Assembly: GCA_028023455.1 (NCBI GenBank)
Contig: JAQFVV010012536.1
Coordinates: 3,058,001 to 3,122,000 of the forward strand
Direction of reading: 5' to 3'
Length of the DNA stretch: 64,000 nt
From: Epiperipatus broadwayi
Taxonomy: Eukaryota; Onychophora; Udeonychophora; Euonychophora; Peripatidae
Shown: positions 57,001 to 60,000 of the stretch, piece by piece
How the letters are laid out: every line of letters starts with the position of its first letter
Numbering within the stretch: the first letter of the stretch is position 1
The notes under the pieces: model-generated
What the model was told of the DNA's origin: nothing
The model's database searches: none
Seen by the model: the letters and a program-made list of their open reading frames with translations, nothing else
Position numbers and translations under genes: made by a program

Positions 57001-60000
57001 AACTGAGTAGTGATTATATATATATATGTATGGGAGATGGTAATCTGGACCAACTGATGAGTGCTGGTTTAGCACGAAATATGTGTATTGGTGATTATTT
57101 ATCTTTTCTGCATATGTGTGGTCATGTGTATCAGTAGGATGAGATAGTGTGGATAGTGAAGTGGCTTGAAAATCTGAGTTCAAATCCTCTATATTTATCT
57201 TCAAAGAAATATATTTTTAATTTCTTTATTTCTTTTGCAGTGACTGATTTTGTCTTTAACATTTTTATTTATTAAAGAATAACTTATTTACCTTTATCAA
57301 TGATATTTTGTCAAGTTTTTTTTTTTTTGTACTGGGTAGAAATTATGTCACTAGATGTCATTACTTTTATATTTGGGTGGAGATTCTTGGTTTTTTTGCT
57401 GGGTTTGGATAAAGATAAGGGAGATTTCAATATATAGGCCATAGATTGGACAAAGATAATGTTGTCGAAATGGGATGGAGCAGAATAGACTTAAGGCAGG
57501 GATTGGAAAGAGAAGATGGCTAACTGGTTTCTCTGGTTATAGTAGCTGAAAGATTCCTGATTTTGATAAAGGAGAAGCCATAGTGCGTCACATCATAAGT
57601 TGCAAATGAGTTTATTCAAGGGAAAATAGACTTTATTTTTAATGAGGAAATTAAAAGCAAATTAAAAATATTTGGTAGGCTACCATATATGAATAAAAAT
57701 AGACTATTGAAAACATGGACTAATTGAATTATGCAGGGAAGATAATTAATACAGTGAGCTAGAAAGGTTTTATAACTTCATGGATTTATATAAGAAGTGA
57801 AATAGATAAGAAGATAATATACTAGACATCCATAATTATGAGAGGTAGGAAAAGAGACTAGATAAGTTATAGCAGATGAATATGAATAAAAAAAATAGCT
57901 TGGTGTTATAATAGAATAAAAAATATACAATAGCACAAGAAGGAGTTTACTGTTATGTGCAATAAAAATAGGAGCATTGAATGTCAGGGAAAGAAGATGA
58001 AAGGGGAGAAGAATCAGATTGCAAATGAGTTGTTAGAACCAATAAAATAATATTTATTAAAATGAAAAAAAAGAGAATACACTACTACTGCAAAATGATA
58101 TAATTGTTAATTAGAAGATAGTGATGAGTGGTAAGGAATAGATGGGGTTATAGTAGTAAAGATTCAAAGAAAGGAATATTTAATTTAACAGTATAAAAAG
58201 ATTTTAAAGAAAGGCAATGGTTAACTTGGCTAATAGCATTTATATAATTTCTTAAAAACCATGTATAACTGTCAGTTAAATAAAATAAAAATTGAAGCTT
58301 TGAAGTTGATTATTAGAGAGTCGAAATATTGGAAAATGATATATAAAAACTAGTGATAAAAGATTATAAAAAATGATTGTATGTTGAGTTTATACAATCA
58401 TATGAAGATACTAAATGCTAAATAGGAAAGAAAACTATGTTAAAACATTTTTAAGAAAATTACATCATCTAAGAAAAAAACATTATACATCACGTAATGA
58501 TTTTCCTATATTCTTATTTCTCCAGATTGTTAAGCTTAACTAATCCATTTTTTTTATAAAATAAGCAAATACTTATTTATTTTGTTATTTATGTTGTTGT
58601 TTTTTAATACTAATTTATTTTTATTGCATAGAATTCTTACGGACATTTTTTAATTATAAATGTGAGTCCTCTAGAATTTGGGAATAGCTTACTAGTGCCT
58701 CATCTGGCATTGTGTCGACCACAGGTAATTACTGTTATTATGTTTTTAAATGAACTAATTTAAAATATTTTTAACTATTTGGATACTTTTTATTATTTGT
58801 CCAAAATGGTTTATGTGCTTACGACTATTGTAAATCAATAAAAATTAAAACTTTCCTTTATTCTCAACAACAAGATGATGCAACTCTTTACTTTTGCAAA
58901 TTTGAAACAATATTTATATAAAACAAATACTTTTCTTAACACTAAGAGATATTCCTTGTAATCTGAATATTACTATACCACTATTGCAGGTTAAAACCAA
59001 TGAATGAAAAATTAATGGTAAAAGAATAATAAATTATAGTATGTGATATGCAGATGTATAGGTGTATTTATACGTATGTGTAATCATATGTATTGAATAA
59101 TTTATTTATTTTAACTTTTTCAAAAGTGACGTGTATATGTATATAGTGTAAGTATTAAAAATGTGTAACTAATAATAAGTATATATATGTGTGTGTGTGT
59201 ATGAATATATCAAAATAACATTATTGTATGTTTGTATAAAAAAATAACATAATGCAAATGTATTTTATAGCTGTGAAGAAGATTGCTAGTCTGTTAAAAC
59301 AGTAAACTTTTTTATAGCTGTGAATATTTCTAGACTGTTGAAACAATAAACTATTTTATAGCTGTGAAGAAGATTGCTAGACTGTTGAAACAATAAACTA
59401 ACTAAATTGAATAAAGGCATTGTGGAGAAAGCATTTTATGCAGATTTGTTGTCTTCTGTATGTTAGTCTTTCTTTAAAAGAAGCCTAATACTCACATTTG
59501 TGAATCAACCTTCTAATAATATTTAAAAATATTTTCAAAATTCAGGAATTCTGAGGTATCTTACTATATATTGCAGAGAGATTTGGAATTGAAAATGATT
59601 ACTTCTTATTAAACAATCTACTTTTAAATAATAGATGCTAAATTTATATTGAAATTTAATGTAAATTCTGAATATTTAATTCAAGGGTGTTTTTAATTTA
59701 GCCTTTGTTACTTGTGAGAAGGTACATATAAGTACTAAGCATCCCAAACAGTCAAAACAAGAAAGACTTTTAAGGCAATTCAATACCAATATTAGTATTC
59801 GGTCTAAAGCTATCACAAAGCACAATGGGTTGATTAATGTTTAATACAGTGGCGGCCAATTTGCAGGATTACTGAAAAAAAATTGACATCACTAACTCAC
59901 ACTTAAAAATTGAAATCATTTAATTAACAATTTTGTTGCAGTAGGGATTTAGTTTTCTTATCTTGCAGCCATCTTTTAAAATATTTTATTAGTTGAATAC

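Larger units (their letters stand above)
49273..58631 (+). other. GDPGP1 intron 5 (9.4 kb)
   Basis: Annotated contents: TR4 composite 49329-50640, Gypsy-like remnant 51450-53080, 27-bp insertion 53861-53887, hairpin element 53961-54195, DR1 inverted copy 56190-56480, SINE-like 56515-56690, G-rich tract 56745-56798 and hammerhead-bearing fragment 57030-57115. 50650-51440, 54210-56180 and 57600-58620 are AT-rich and hold no gene I can support. 53341-53520 contains a diverged tandem duplication of about 75 bp (TGATCCCACAAATAAGTCAG / TGATCCCACTAATAGGTTGG). Confidence 0.72.

Noticed and set aside
56854-57204. 116-codon minus-strand frame
   Set aside because: It covers the SINE-like block and the HH fragment and has no protein similarity that I can see.
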